Origin: Macropodus opercularis
Lineage: Eukaryota > Chordata > Actinopteri > Anabantiformes > Osphronemidae
Length of the DNA: 64,000 nucleotides
Assembly (NCBI GenBank): GCA_030770545.1
Contig: CM061098.1
Coordinates: 9,369,501-9,433,500, forward strand
Direction: 5' to 3'
The position numbers and the translations under genes were made by a program. This document shows, piece by piece, positions 24,007-35,446 of this stretch. The notes beneath the pieces are model-generated. The model worked only from the letters and a program-made list of their open reading frames with translations, did not search any database and was not told the origin of the DNA. Positions within the stretch are counted from its first letter, which is position 1, and each line of letters opens with the position of its first letter.

Positions 24007-25192
24007 AGTCGAAATTGATCCTAAATCCTAAACACGTTCATAATCATCGAACAAAAATGTTGCTTTAATCCAACGCTTTTCTGCTTCTCCAGCTGACTTA
24101 ATGATGCGCTATTAGAGAATGTGTCAGCTTGAATTCCTCTCTCTAGCCCCATTTCACTGCTGCTCTAGCTTCTCTCTCTCTCCTGCTAACTCACACATAC
24201 ACAGGTTCTGTCTGCTCTCTTTTGCTCATCTTCATGCACACCCACACAAACACGCATGCATACACAGCCCTCGGCTCAAACCCAATGCTCCAGTTCCACT
24301 GACACAGATTAAAGACACGCCACAGCCTCTATGACTCAGACTCAATAGAAGAGCGTCACCAAGAGCTTGAGAGGATAATTACAACAGTGCAATATAAGCC
24401 AGGTACATTAACGTCTTCACATTTAAAATATATTTTCTACATCACGTGATAAATTGGTGCCACTGATGTCTTTTCCCAGAATATGGGGTAGCTGTGCTGC
24501 ACAACAGTGGAAATGAAGACTCTTCACATCTCAGCATGTTCATAAATTCTATTGTCCTTTTAAATACCTTTGTGGTTTCTATAACGTGTTAGACTGCTCT
24601 CATAACCCACACAACTCAGACATAATCAATTGCATTCTACTGTCAAAGCATAAACTAGTTATAGACCATTAAATTAAGTGCAGAAGAGCAGGTATTGCAA
24701 AGTTCTGAGGCTCTAGCTTAACTGCACTTTTTCCTGTTGATAAGAGCAGTTTGGGGAGTTTTTACTTCCTGGCACCAATATTAATCACAAAATGGGTTCA
24801 AAATCAACTACAACCGTAGCCACAGCTACAATGAAAACATACGCATATTAAGAAAAAAAGCAGAATGGAACAAATTGTAATTAACAGCAAACGGGGACGA
24901 GTGAACATCAACTGTTACTCGCATGCTCTGCTTAGATTCCGTGAAAACACAGACAGAAAGATTGGCTGTGTTTTATTAAAGACAGGTGTCTTCAATGTGA
25001 ATAGACGTCAAAAAGTGAAACCCTTTTTCTGATTATATGATCTAATTCATCAGCAAATGTCGTAATTTGTTTAAGCATTTCTAAAAAAAAATCATTCACA
25101 ATCAAAATGGTGTAAAAACAGAGAAGTATATTTAATTTTAGTATGACTTACTGAAGAGATTGTAAACTAGTTTAGCAACTCTCTATGCCTAC
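24007..25192. other. Spacer between S and G1
   Basis: It contains the S promoter element (24348-24368) and a CT-rich stretch near 24150-24260. The rest is AT-rich. No RE1 or gene was seen. Confidence 0.75.
24348..24368 (-). promoter_or_regulatory. CSE promoter element of S (CTCF-like)
   Basis: The minus strand reads CTCTTGGTGACGCTCTTC, with a CGCT core, about 340 bp upstream of the S ATG. It is intermediate between the type I and type II versions. Confidence 0.65.
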
Positions 25193-27571
25193 CTCAGGTG
25201 AACCATTAGAATCTCCAAACACATCAGCAAAGTCTGATGGACTCTTCCTCAGAGTCTGCTCAGCAGGCAGCGTGTTGTCATTATAGGATGACACGAACTT
25301 AAAGTCACTGGTTCTAGAGCCTGTTGTCAGGTAGGCGTCATAGTTGTAAGTGCTGCGTAAAGTTCCTGTGCCATCAACGTCTGCGTAATTAGGAGGGAGA
25401 TAAGCGCTGGGGATGGCCACTGCTCCGTCAAACAACAGTCTGGGCTTTCTCCTGCGACAAAACCTCACACCCAGGATAATAATGATGAAGGTCAGAAAGA
25501 ACGTGGACACGGACACCAGAGCAATAATCAGATAAGAGGTCAGCTTGGAATTCTTCTCATCAAAGGAAATATCCTTCAGTTCTGGCACCTCAGCCAAGTT
25601 ATCAGAAATCAGTAAATACATGGAACAGGTGGCAGACAGAGAGGGCTGTCCGTTATCTTTCACTGACACAGTGACGATCTGTTTCATGCTGTCAGATTCG
25701 GAAATGTCCCGCTGTGTCCTGATCTCTCCGCTGTGGACACCAATACTGAAAAGTCCCGCATCAGTGGATTTGACTATGTGATAGGACAGCCAGGCGTTCT
25801 GTCCGGAGTCCGCGTCCACCGCTATCACTTTGGACACCAGAGAGCCTCCGTGTGCAGCTTTGGGGACCAGCTCGGTCATGAACGAGTTGCCCTCCGGGGC
25901 GGGATACAGGATCTGAGGAGAGTTGTCGTTCACATCCGAGATGAACACGCTGACGGTCACGTTGCTGCTGAGAGGAGGAGAACCGTTGTCTCTGGCCATC
26001 ACCTGCACTTTGAAACTCCTGAACTGTTCATAGTCAAACGACCTCACAGCGTGGATCACCCCCGTGTCTCCGTTTACTGACACATAGGACGACACCGGGG
26101 CACCGTTCACCTCACCAGCTAACAGAGAATAAATCACTGTACCGTTCTGTCTCCAGTCGGGGTCTCGAGCAGCAACGGAACATAACGTGGAGCCAGGTTT
26201 GTTGTTTTCACTCACATATGCGCTGTAGGACTGTTCCTCAAACACAGGTGGGTTGTCGTTGATGTCAGCTACAGACAACTGAACAGTTTTAGAGGAGGAC
26301 AGAGGTGGAGAACCCTCGTCAGTGGCAGTGATTGTAATGTTGTAATCAGACACTAGTTCACGGTCCAGTTGTCCAGTGGTCACCAGAGAATAATAGTTTT
26401 TAAAGGATGGAACTAACTTAAAGGGAACATTTTGTTGGATTGAGCAGCGAACCTGTCTGTTGTTCTCAGAGTCTCTGTCCTGCACATTAATGATGCCCAC
26501 CTCTGTACCAGGTGGTGTGTTTTCTGATACAGGATTGGTTAATGACTTTATACTGAGTACAGGGGCGTTGTCATTGACATCAGTGACAGAAATTATGACC
26601 TTAGCATAAGAGGATAAACCTAAACCATCCTTTGCTTTAACTCGTATTTCAAATGATTTAGTAGTTTCATAGTCAACGGTGCCAATTACTCGAATCTCAC
26701 CTACTTTGCGATCAATACTGAATATTTTCTTCACATCCTCAGTAACATGACCAAAGTCATAAGTCACGTCTCCATTTACACCCTCGTCTGCATCAATTGC
26801 GCTGACTTTGACCACTACAGTATCTACTGGAGAGTTTTCAGGTAGATTTGCTTTATAAACGCTCTGACTAAACACTGGAACATTATCATTTGCATCCAGA
26901 ACAGTGACGTGTATAACTACGGTACCTGATCTCTGAGGGGAGCCACCATCTAGAGCTGTAAGGACCAAATCAATATCATGTTGTTTTTCACGATCAAGCT
27001 CTTTATCAAGAACGAGCTCAATTGTGTTTCCCGTGTTGGCCAAAATGAAATTCTCATTCTTTTTAAGGCTGTACTGCTGAACTGAATTTTGTCCTACATC
27101 CGCATCGTGCGCCTCCTCTATCACAAAACGAGCTCCCCTGGCTGCAGACTCGCGAATTTCCAGATTGATCGATTCTTCGTTAAACTGTGGGGCGTTATCG
27201 TTAATATCCTGAATGTGTAAACTAATCCGATGCAGCTCGAGAGGACTCTCCAGCATAAGCTCGTGTTTCAGAACGCACGAAGCCTTCTCTCCACAAAGCT
27301 CTTCTCGGTCAATCCTTTCGGCTACAATCAGCTCTCCATTATTCAGGTTTATGTCACAGTAACGTATGTCCGTCCCATCAGTGTCAATGCGGGCTCTTCT
27401 GTTAGCGAACGCAGCCCTTTCCATCCCAAGATCCTTGGCTACGTTTCCAATAATGGACCCTCGCTTCATTTCCTCAGGGAAAGAGTAGCTGATGTCTCCA
27501 TACGCGACGTGCCAGAAAAAGACGAGGAGATGAACCGTGCACGTGTAAAATAAGCGTCTTTTACGATCCAT
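25193..27571 (-). CDS. Clustered protocadherin variable exon G1 (type II, gamma-like)
   Basis: The exon encodes 793 residues. The signal peptide is 1-25 (VHLLVFFWHVAYG), EC1 starts DISYSFPEEM, and CX5C is C93-C99. The membrane span is about 678-702 and the tail 703-793, ending SNGSPE before donor GAG|GTAGGC. The frame stays open to 27679, but the ATG at 27571 directly precedes a basic stretch and signal core and lies 3' of the promoter element, so it is chosen. EC2-EC3 are very close to G2, G4 and G5. From EC4 on it is nearly identical to all type II exons. It is the most downstream type II exon. Confidence 0.94.
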
Positions 27572-27723
27572 GATCAGCACAGGAGCTTCTAATACGTTGA
27601 AGAATGAAGCGAAAATAGAAGGTTCAACCTCTAACTCTAATAGCAACTGCAATTGTACTGTCACAATCCAGCAGAACAATCCGTGTTCACGTCAAAGGAT
27701 GCAGGGATTCGAGTTTAGAGAGT

Positions 27724-27747
27724 GGTACATAGCGCCACCTCGAGTTG
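27724..27747 (-). promoter_or_regulatory. CSE promoter element of G1 (CTCF-like)
   Basis: The minus strand reads CTCGAGGTGGCGCTATGTAC, the closest match in the window to the general CTCF core (AGGTGGCGCTA). It is about 155 bp upstream of the ATG. Core CGCT. Confidence 0.8.
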
Positions 27748-29839
27748 AATAGAAAAACAATATTGAAAACAGAAAAATATACTTTTCATTTCGTTATCCC
27801 GTAATATAAGAAGCTTTCAGACGCTTTAAATCTTTCTGAGCAGAAACCCAGAATGAGTTCAAAAATATTTTTTATGCAATTAATTTTAATGAAATTATGA
27901 CAGATTTGTATTTTCTTAGTTTGGTAACGTGAACTTAGTTTTCTCACATATTTATCAATTAATTTATCTCTTATGAGAGAAATACAACTTTATTCAGAGC
28001 ATTTAAATAAATAAACAATTAAAGCAGAAATACTTCCTCAAACTTTAACTTAATTTGAAGTAATGGCATTTGAGTTTGTGAAAACTAAAATGTACGTTCT
28101 ATCAGAGGTTATATCAAACCAATCTGATTTTTATTTCAAATTAATGGTAAACCCCATCTAAACCCAGATTATGTTGGACTCTGTATCCAGACAATAGACA
28201 TTTACCATTGTTTGCTCTTATTATTGCTGTTAGTGGCCACAGACTGGCGACATACCTGTGCAATTGTGTTAAATGGTTTGTTTAATCATTAATTATCTGT
28301 GTGTCCTTTATATTTATGAAGTGAGTATAAATGTGTTAAATCTTTCATTAATAATATAATGAAGTGTGGAAGGTGAAATAAAAGTCATTTACTTGTCACT
28401 ACAAACAATTATAAATGCCACAGATATTTACAGTCACTGGCCCCTTCAATACAAACATGTGCATGGCTTAATTAAGGAAATATAGTAAACTGCCATTGAT
28501 TAAACTTTAAACATTTAAAGGTTACAGTGAGTGATGAGGTTTTATTGCAAGCCATTATATTAAACCATCTTTTCTATGTTCCTAACACCACACAATACAT
28601 AAAATAAATGAGAATTGCAAAAACAAGTTTAAGCCATCTTATAATATTAAAAAGTTAAATTTACAACAGCGATTCTGCACTGGATTTAAAGTGTACTCGA
28701 CATGTGTCCTTATTGAAGTCACAAGGGTACATAGCATTCAAAACTCAAAGTTGTTACTCAATGTACTGCAAATGGACAAACACAGCAACGAAAAGAGGGA
28801 GAACTTATAGAACTTATTATGTAGAACCACAACTTTGTGATCTTTGTTATGATTATTATTATTATTTTGCTTTCAATAGGAACAACAAACACATTCATAT
28901 ACATTCAAACAAATGCATTAAAGTTAAGCTTGGCAATCCTCTAAGAAGACAGTTTTCTGCATGTGGTCATTGCATTAAAGATGAACTTTATGTGCTTAAC
29001 CTGAGAAAACTGTGTCTATGTATCTACTGTGTTCAAAGAAACAGGCCGAAGGGAACACAACTACAATTCAACTACCTGTGGCAAATACTTAACAACAACG
29101 ATAACTTAAAGACACATAACAACCAAACCTGCCAACCCAGCCTTATACCCAATGGGAGAGGCAGAACAAGCACAACAGCTATTACCAATACCTACGTACC
29201 AGGAAAAATACAACCGTATTCTGTGTATAAAGTTCATCCATCACTTCACTAGTCATTTCAACATACATTTCTTAGTAAATTGTAAAAAAAAATTTTAAAA
29301 GACTAAAATACTTCCAGATTAATATATGTTTCAGCCATTTGTACCTCCGGAAAAAAACAATGGGAGAATCACTTGCGTCAAGCAAAAACCATGAAGGTCT
29401 AAGAAACAATGGCCAACTTAGAGTAACACATGTTGCATGTATCAAAATCTAAATCAGGTGGTGCACATTGTCTGTTTTATAGAGGATAAAGCGAAAGAGA
29501 GAGAGAAAGGGATTTTGTGTTAGATTTTAAAATTTAATTATACTAAAAAAAACACTTTTCATTGACTTTAGCTGTCAGGGGAAAAACATCAGAATCAATT
29601 CACAGTAGACCTAAAAACCAAGATCAGTAGACCTAGAGTGTAAAATCAAGAGGCCGATAAAGAAACTTCCACTGGTTCAACAACAGAATAGACATTAACT
29701 GAGACAAAAAAACAAAGTAAAACAAATAACACTATGGCTTTCAAAACCTAACCTAAGTATTAAAAAATAAGAAAAACAATTTAAAACAGAAGATATAAGC
29801 AGAAACTCAAAACGCAGCGAATTAGTAAAAAGATCAGCA

Positions 29840-29860
29840 ATCAGCACCAAGGACAGAGAC
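29840..29860 (+). promoter_or_regulatory. RE1/NRSE-like silencer (REST site)
   Basis: It reads ATCAGCACCAAGGACAGAG then AC, about 17 of 21 consensus positions, with both half-sites recognisable. It lies about 260 bp 3' of the G2 donor. Confidence 0.65.
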
Positions 29861-30002
29861 ATGAACCACAACACTAAAAGAAACAACCCTGATCTAAAAA
29901 CGTGAAAGGTCACGAGTAGACATTAGAAAATGTTAAGCAGTTGAACGATTATTTGTACATATTTAAGATGCTTAACTTATATAATATAAGTAACACGGTG
30001 AG

Positions 30003-30057
30003 TGACCTCAAGTGAACCATCAGAATCTCTAAAGGCATCAAAAAAGTCTGATGGACG
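30003..30057 (-). pseudogene. Orphan type II exon-end fragment
   Basis: The last roughly 18 codons of a type II exon (SDFF.AF.DS.GS.E) are followed by a donor-like GAG|GTCACT. Nothing is attached upstream. It sits about 65 bp 3' of the real G2 donor and carries substitutions such as aaaaaagtc for gcaaagtc. It is a leftover exon end. Confidence 0.85.
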
Positions 30058-30121
30058 TTTGTTTTTCCATTTTACATGTTGAATATGTTTAGCTCATCTA
30101 GGTACCATGGTATGCGCCTAC

Positions 30122-32488
30122 CTCAGGTGAATCAACGGAATCTCCAAACACATCAGCAAAGTCTGATGGACTCTTCCTCAGAGTCTGGTCAGCAGGCAGC
30201 GTGTTGTCATTATAGGATGACACGAACTTAAAGTCACTGGTTCTAGAGCCTGTTGTCAGGTAGGCGTCATAGTTGTAGGTGCTGCGTAAAGTTCCTGTGC
30301 CGTCAACGTCTGCGTAATTAGGAGGGAGATAAGCGCTGGGGATGGCCACTGCTCCGTCAAACAACAGTCTGGGCTTTCTCCTGCGACAGAACCTCACACC
30401 CAGGATAATAATGATGAAGGTCAGAAAGAACGTGGACACGGACACCAGAGCAATGATCAGATAAGAGGTCAGCTTGGAATTCTTCTCATCATAAGAAATA
30501 TCCTTCAGTTCTGGCACCTCAGCCAAGTTATCAGAAATCAGTAAATACATGGAACAGGTGGCAGACAGAGAGGGCTGTCCGTTATCTTTCACTGACACAG
30601 TGAGGATCTGTTTCATGCGGTCAGATTCGGAAATGTCCCGCTGTGTCCTGATCTCTCCGCTGTGGACACCAATACTGAAAAGTCCCGCATCAGTGGATTT
30701 GACTATGTGATAGGACAGCCAGGCGTTCTGTCCGGAGTCCGCGTCCACCGCGATCACTTTGGACACCAGAGAGCCTCCGTGTGCAGCTTTGGGGACCAGC
30801 TCGGTCATGAACGAGTTGCCCTCCGGGGCGGGATACAGGATCTGAGGAGAGTTGTCGTTCACATCCGAGATGAAGACACTAACGGTCACGTTGCTGCTGA
30901 GAGGAGGAGAACCGTTGTCTCTGGCCATCACCTGCACTTTGAAACTCCTGAACTGTTCATAGTCAAACGACCTCACAGCGTGGATCACCCCCGTGTCTCC
31001 GTTTACTGACACATAGGAGGACACCGGGGCACCGTTCACCTCACCAGCTAACAGAGAATAAATCACTGTACCGTTCTGTCTCCAGTCGGGGTCTCGAGCA
31101 GCAACGGAACATAACGTGGAGCCAGGTTTGTTGTTTTCACTCACATATGCGCTGTAGGACTGTTCCTCAAACACAGGTGGGTTGTCGTTGATGTCAGCTA
31201 CAGACAACTGAACAGTTTTAGAGGAGGACAGAGGTGGAGAACCCTCGTCAGTGGCAGTGATTGTAATGTTGTAATCAGACACTAGTTCACGGTCCAGTTG
31301 TCCAGTGGTCACCAGAGAATAATAGTTTTTAATAGAAGGAACTAATTTAAAGGGGACATTTTGTTGGATGGAGCAGCGAACCTGTCTGTTGTTCTCAGAG
31401 TCTCTGTCCTGCACGTTAATGATGCCCACCTCTGTACCAGGTGGTGTGTTTTCTGATACAGGAATGGTTAATGACTTTATACTGAGTACAGGTGCGTTGT
31501 CATTCACATCAGTGACAGAAATAATGACCTTAGCATAAGACGATAAACCTAAACCATCCTTTGCTTTAACTCGTATTTCAAATGATTTAGTAGTTTCATA
31601 GTCAACGGTGCCAATTACTCGAATCTCACCTACTTTGCGATCAATACTGAATATTTTCTTCACATCCTCAGTAACATGACCAAAGTCATAAGTCACGTCT
31701 CCATTTACACCCTCGTCTGCATCAGTTGCGCTGACTTTGACCACTACAGTAGCTACTGGAGAGTTTTCAGGTAGATTTGCTTTATAAACGCTCTGACTAA
31801 ACACTGGTACATTATCATTAGCATCCAGAACAGTGACGTGTATAACTACGGTACCTGATCTCTGAGGGGAGCCACCATCTAGAGCTGTAAGAACCAAATC
31901 AATATCCTGTTGTTTTTCACGATCAAGCTCTTTATCAAGAACAAGTTCGACTGTGTTACCAGTAGCGACCGATTTGAAATTCTCATTCTTTTTAAGGCTG
32001 TACTGCTGAACTGAATTTTGTCCTACATCCGCATCGTGCGCCTCCTCTATCACAAAACGAGCTCCCCTGTCTGCGGACTCGTGAATTTCCAGATTGATCG
32101 ATTCTTCGTTAAATTGTGGGGCGTTATCGTTAATATCCTGAATGTGCAAACTAATTCGATGCAGCTCGAGAGGACTCTCCAGCACAAGCTCCTGTTTCAA
32201 GACGCACGAAGCCTTCTCTCCACAAAGCTCCTCTCGGTCAATCCTTTCGGCTACAATCAGCTCTCCATTATTCAGGTTTATGTCACAGTAACGTTTTTCC
32301 GTCCCATCAGTGTCAATGCGGGCTCTTCTGTTAGCGAATGCAACCGTTTCTATCCCAAGATCCTTGGCTACGTTTCCAATAACTGATCCTCGTTTCATTT
32401 CCTCAGGAAAAGAGTAGCTGATGTCTCCATACCCGGCGTGCAGCAACAGAAGAAGGATGTACAAGCTGTATGAATGAAACGCTTTCAT
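30122..32488 (-). CDS. Clustered protocadherin variable exon G2 (type II)
   Basis: The exon encodes 789 residues. The signal peptide is 1-21 (YILLLLLHAGYG), CX5C at C89-C95, the membrane span about 674-698, and the tail 699-789, ending SVDSPE at donor GAG|GTAGGC. The ATG at 32488 directly precedes the signal. The tract shared with all type II exons begins at VGIINVQD, residue 354, in EC4. G2 differs there by SESDRMKQ in EC6 where the others have SESDSMKQ. Its 5' flank is a close copy of those of G4 and G5. Confidence 0.94.
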
Positions 32489-32660
32489 GTTTCGGTCCTT
32501 TCTTCACGAATAGCTCTTCAGACGGTGAAAGTCGATATAATAAACACAGCTTGACCAGGCAACACCGAACAAAAGCGACAATTCTGCGTAACTGCGTCTA
32601 TTACTGCTCTATGGGCGTATAACCAACCTCTATCTGTGTAAAAGCATCACATTTTAAAAA

Positions 32661-32685
32661 CTGGTGTATAGTGACACCTTGAGTT
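32661..32685 (-). promoter_or_regulatory. CSE promoter element of G2
   Basis: The minus strand reads CTCAAGGTGTCACTATACAC. The core is CACT, not CGCT, so the CpG is lost. It lies about 175 bp upstream of the ATG. Confidence 0.7.
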
Positions 32686-33810
32686 GACTTTAACCATGAC
32701 ATAAACATTTGCAAATGAAACACATACAATTTGTAAACCGTTTTAAATTAAAGTAAAGGTAAATTATATTGTTGTTTATATGTGCACGTGACGAAAGATT
32801 TACATCCTCCAGCACACATTTAAAAGTCAAAGTTCCCATAAAGATTCAGATTATGCAGTGAAGAGACTTTGCCAGAACCACGGTTTCTATCACAGGGTTA
32901 TAAGCAGGTAGATTCTTCAACAGTTTTGTATAGAAGTGAATACAGTTTCTCGCGATCCCAACAGGGATAAGCAGTAGGAGATGACTGACTCAATACAGAG
33001 TTTATTGTCTAAAGCTATCAGAGACCTAGATGGTATACACATTCATGAAATAAAGATTAAGCTATTAAAACAAAGAGTTGTTGGATATAACGATATGATG
33101 GCCTTCAGTTGTGTCTGTGTCACAGCTGGATATTGAATAAGATTATTCTCCTTTATATCAAAAAAAGGGAAATTTACTTTCCATTTCATTGTGAGATTTT
33201 ACATTGGTAAAACTTGTTTTTCTTTATGGGGTCGTGGAAAATATGTGAAACTGAATGAATTTGGGGTTTACATAGGACTTGTGGTATTTTTTCAAAGAGT
33301 CTACATTTGAATTGGAAATTCATGGTTTGCAATACAAGAAAGCATGAAGTGACATCTGTATTCAACTTTAAGTCCTGTATCAGAGTAGTGTAACACGAGC
33401 ATGACTGCAGATCTGGGTCATTAGGTGAAATTACATGTTTGCAAGTTTCTGATTAGTATTACAATCAGTCCACATGTTAGTCTGCTTTGTTGTTATAAAC
33501 TGGACACATTTCAAACAGCCTTCAACTGTCACCATTTAAAGTTGACCTGCTCTGGGCCTCAATGCCACCATGTATTTTACGAGTATCCACCAAAGAACAC
33601 ATCAACCCTGTACACAACTTTGCCACTGCCTGTCCACAACAGGCTCACATGCTGCATCACAAGCTACTCAACTCTGGTCACTCAATCGTTTACATGATTT
33701 ACTGCTGCTAATTCTGAGTTACCACTAATACAAGCATGTGTCAAAACACTAAATGCATTTCTAGCAACTACACCCTGCACTGCTAAAAGCACCAAACTTA
33801 TAATAATATA

Positions 33811-34897
33811 TGTAGCCCAGGTAAAAATAAATAAATAAATAGATAAGAAGAAAATAGTAAAAGAAAGTATAAATAGATAATTGGCTTAAATAAGATAAAT
33901 ACATAGGTAATTGTGTTTAATTATTGAAATAAGTTGTTAATGTATATTTTCTTTTACACTGTTTAACACATGGTTTAAAGATGTTAAATGTGTGTTTATA
34001 AATGTGTTCTGTTTTGTAATCCAAACCTGTTTGTGAATAGTGTTAACTGTATTTGCAAACTGTGCAGGGTTTTATTTTATCGTTTTGTAACCGGAAGTAA
34101 AGAGGCGGAGACCGGAAAAAGAGAGAGAACAGTAGGAGCAGAGCTAAGGTGCAGGCGTAGTGACGCACTTAAGAAAAGTTCGGTGTTTCATGAAGAAACT
34201 TTAGAAAAGTAAAGTTTGGACTGTCAGCATGATAGTCTGAGTTCATGGACCTGTGGTAGTGAAGAAAACGAACTTCAACACGACGTTCGGCATCGGACTA
34301 TCGCAGGTGCGGCTCGTTAGCTAAGCGAGTAGAGGTAACGGCACCTGGAGACGGAGGCAGCCAGCGAACCCAGCAGGACGCGCTTCTCTCGGGCGGTCGA
34401 GGTAGGAAGCCAGCGATAAAGGCATCAGCTCAGCTGTGGACCCTGCTCGAGGGCGGAGTGTGGGAAGGTATAAACTTTTATTTTGTTCATTGCTCTCACT
34501 GGAGTGGACGGATCGCTACGTTCTGGCTCCACGTGCACGTGCAACGATTCAGGCCTGCAACGGTTTGGTGACACTGACACGAAAGACATTTTGTTTGAGT
34601 GGACATTGTTGAAGTGAGTTGTTAGAAACGGACATATTGTTTGACACGATTGACTGTTGTTTGTTATTTTTGTCTTAATAATTAAAGGAGTACTTATTAT
34701 TCTGTTATATAAAGTATTAGAGTTATTATTATAGTTAATGAATTACTCTCAGGGTTGGTAAAGAAAAGGATTATTGGTAACAGCACCCTTGACTAAAAGA
34801 CAAAATTCAAAATTCGAAATAACAGTTGTAATATAAGAATATTTAAAATTCAGAACTCAGGGTCCCATCTACTATCAGATCTGGTAGACGGGCTACA
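33811..34897. mobile_element. Solo LTR of a retrotransposon (probably Gypsy-like)
   Basis: This 1,087-bp insertion begins TGTAGCCC and ends GGGCTACA, a perfect 8-bp terminal inverted repeat with the TG...CA ends of LTRs. It is flanked by a 4-bp target duplication (tata at 33807-33810 and 34898-34901). The two paralogous blocks near 43430 and 47930 preserve the empty site. No gag/pol or second LTR is present, so this is a recombined solo LTR. The Gypsy assignment rests only on the short target duplication. Confidence 0.85.
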
Positions 34898-35446
34898 TAT
34901 ATAATTAATTAATAACAATTATAAATAAAGCAAATCTGGAAATGCACATGTCACCAAGTTTCAAACCTGAAAACAGCAAAGGGAAATTTCCATTATTCCC
35001 ACTTGGACTGACATTGTGCAAAGATCACCATGTTTGAACAAAACTTCCACTTTACAAGATCTGGGAGACACAGTAAGAAGAATATATCAAGCATAAAAAG
35101 CTAAGGTGCCTGAAAATAAAGACTAAAACATTGGGGGGGGGAAGCCTCAAACAAAGTCAAAGTAGTGCAACAACTGGACATCAAAGAATTAAATGTCTTT
35201 CAAAAACTAACCGGAACAAATTAAACTATGTGAAAAACAAACTGTGTAAAAACAAAATTTGAGTCATTAAATGTAGAATCAGCCCCAAGCACGAAGTGAT
35301 GAACCACACGATTCAAAACACATACTGTGCTTAACAAACGTGAGAGTTACGGAAAAACTGTTAATAGAATGTAAGCTGAACATTTTTTTTTCCATTTTAC
35401 ATGTTGAAAATGTTTAGCTCATCTAGGTACCATAGTATGCGCCTAC

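Larger units (their letters stand above)
27572..30121. other. Spacer between G1 and G2
   Basis: This AT-rich 2.5-kb stretch holds the G1 promoter element (27724-27747), an RE1-like site (29840-29860) and an orphan exon-tail fragment (30003-30057). A 182-codon plus-strand reading frame at 28704-29252 has biased low-complexity composition and no family resemblance. Confidence 0.75.
32489..35446. repeat. Spacer G2-G3: first copy of a triplicated intergenic block, with an LTR inserted
   Basis: Bases 32489-33810 closely match 42109-43435 and 46614-47940. Bases 34898-35446 continue the match to 43436-44246 and 47935-48747, with part of the latter deleted here. The 1.1 kb between them is an inserted solo LTR. 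It also holds the G2 promoter element and a ruined RE1 at 35278-35298. Confidence 0.85.

Noticed and set aside
28704..29252. 182-codon plus-strand reading frame in the G1-G2 spacer
   Set aside because: Biased, low-complexity composition (runs of Y, N, T), no recognisable domain and no splice or promoter context. Long frames of this kind occur by chance.
33988..34212. 74-codon plus-strand frame inside the LTR
   Set aside because: It lies wholly within the solo LTR and shows no gag, pol or other domain.
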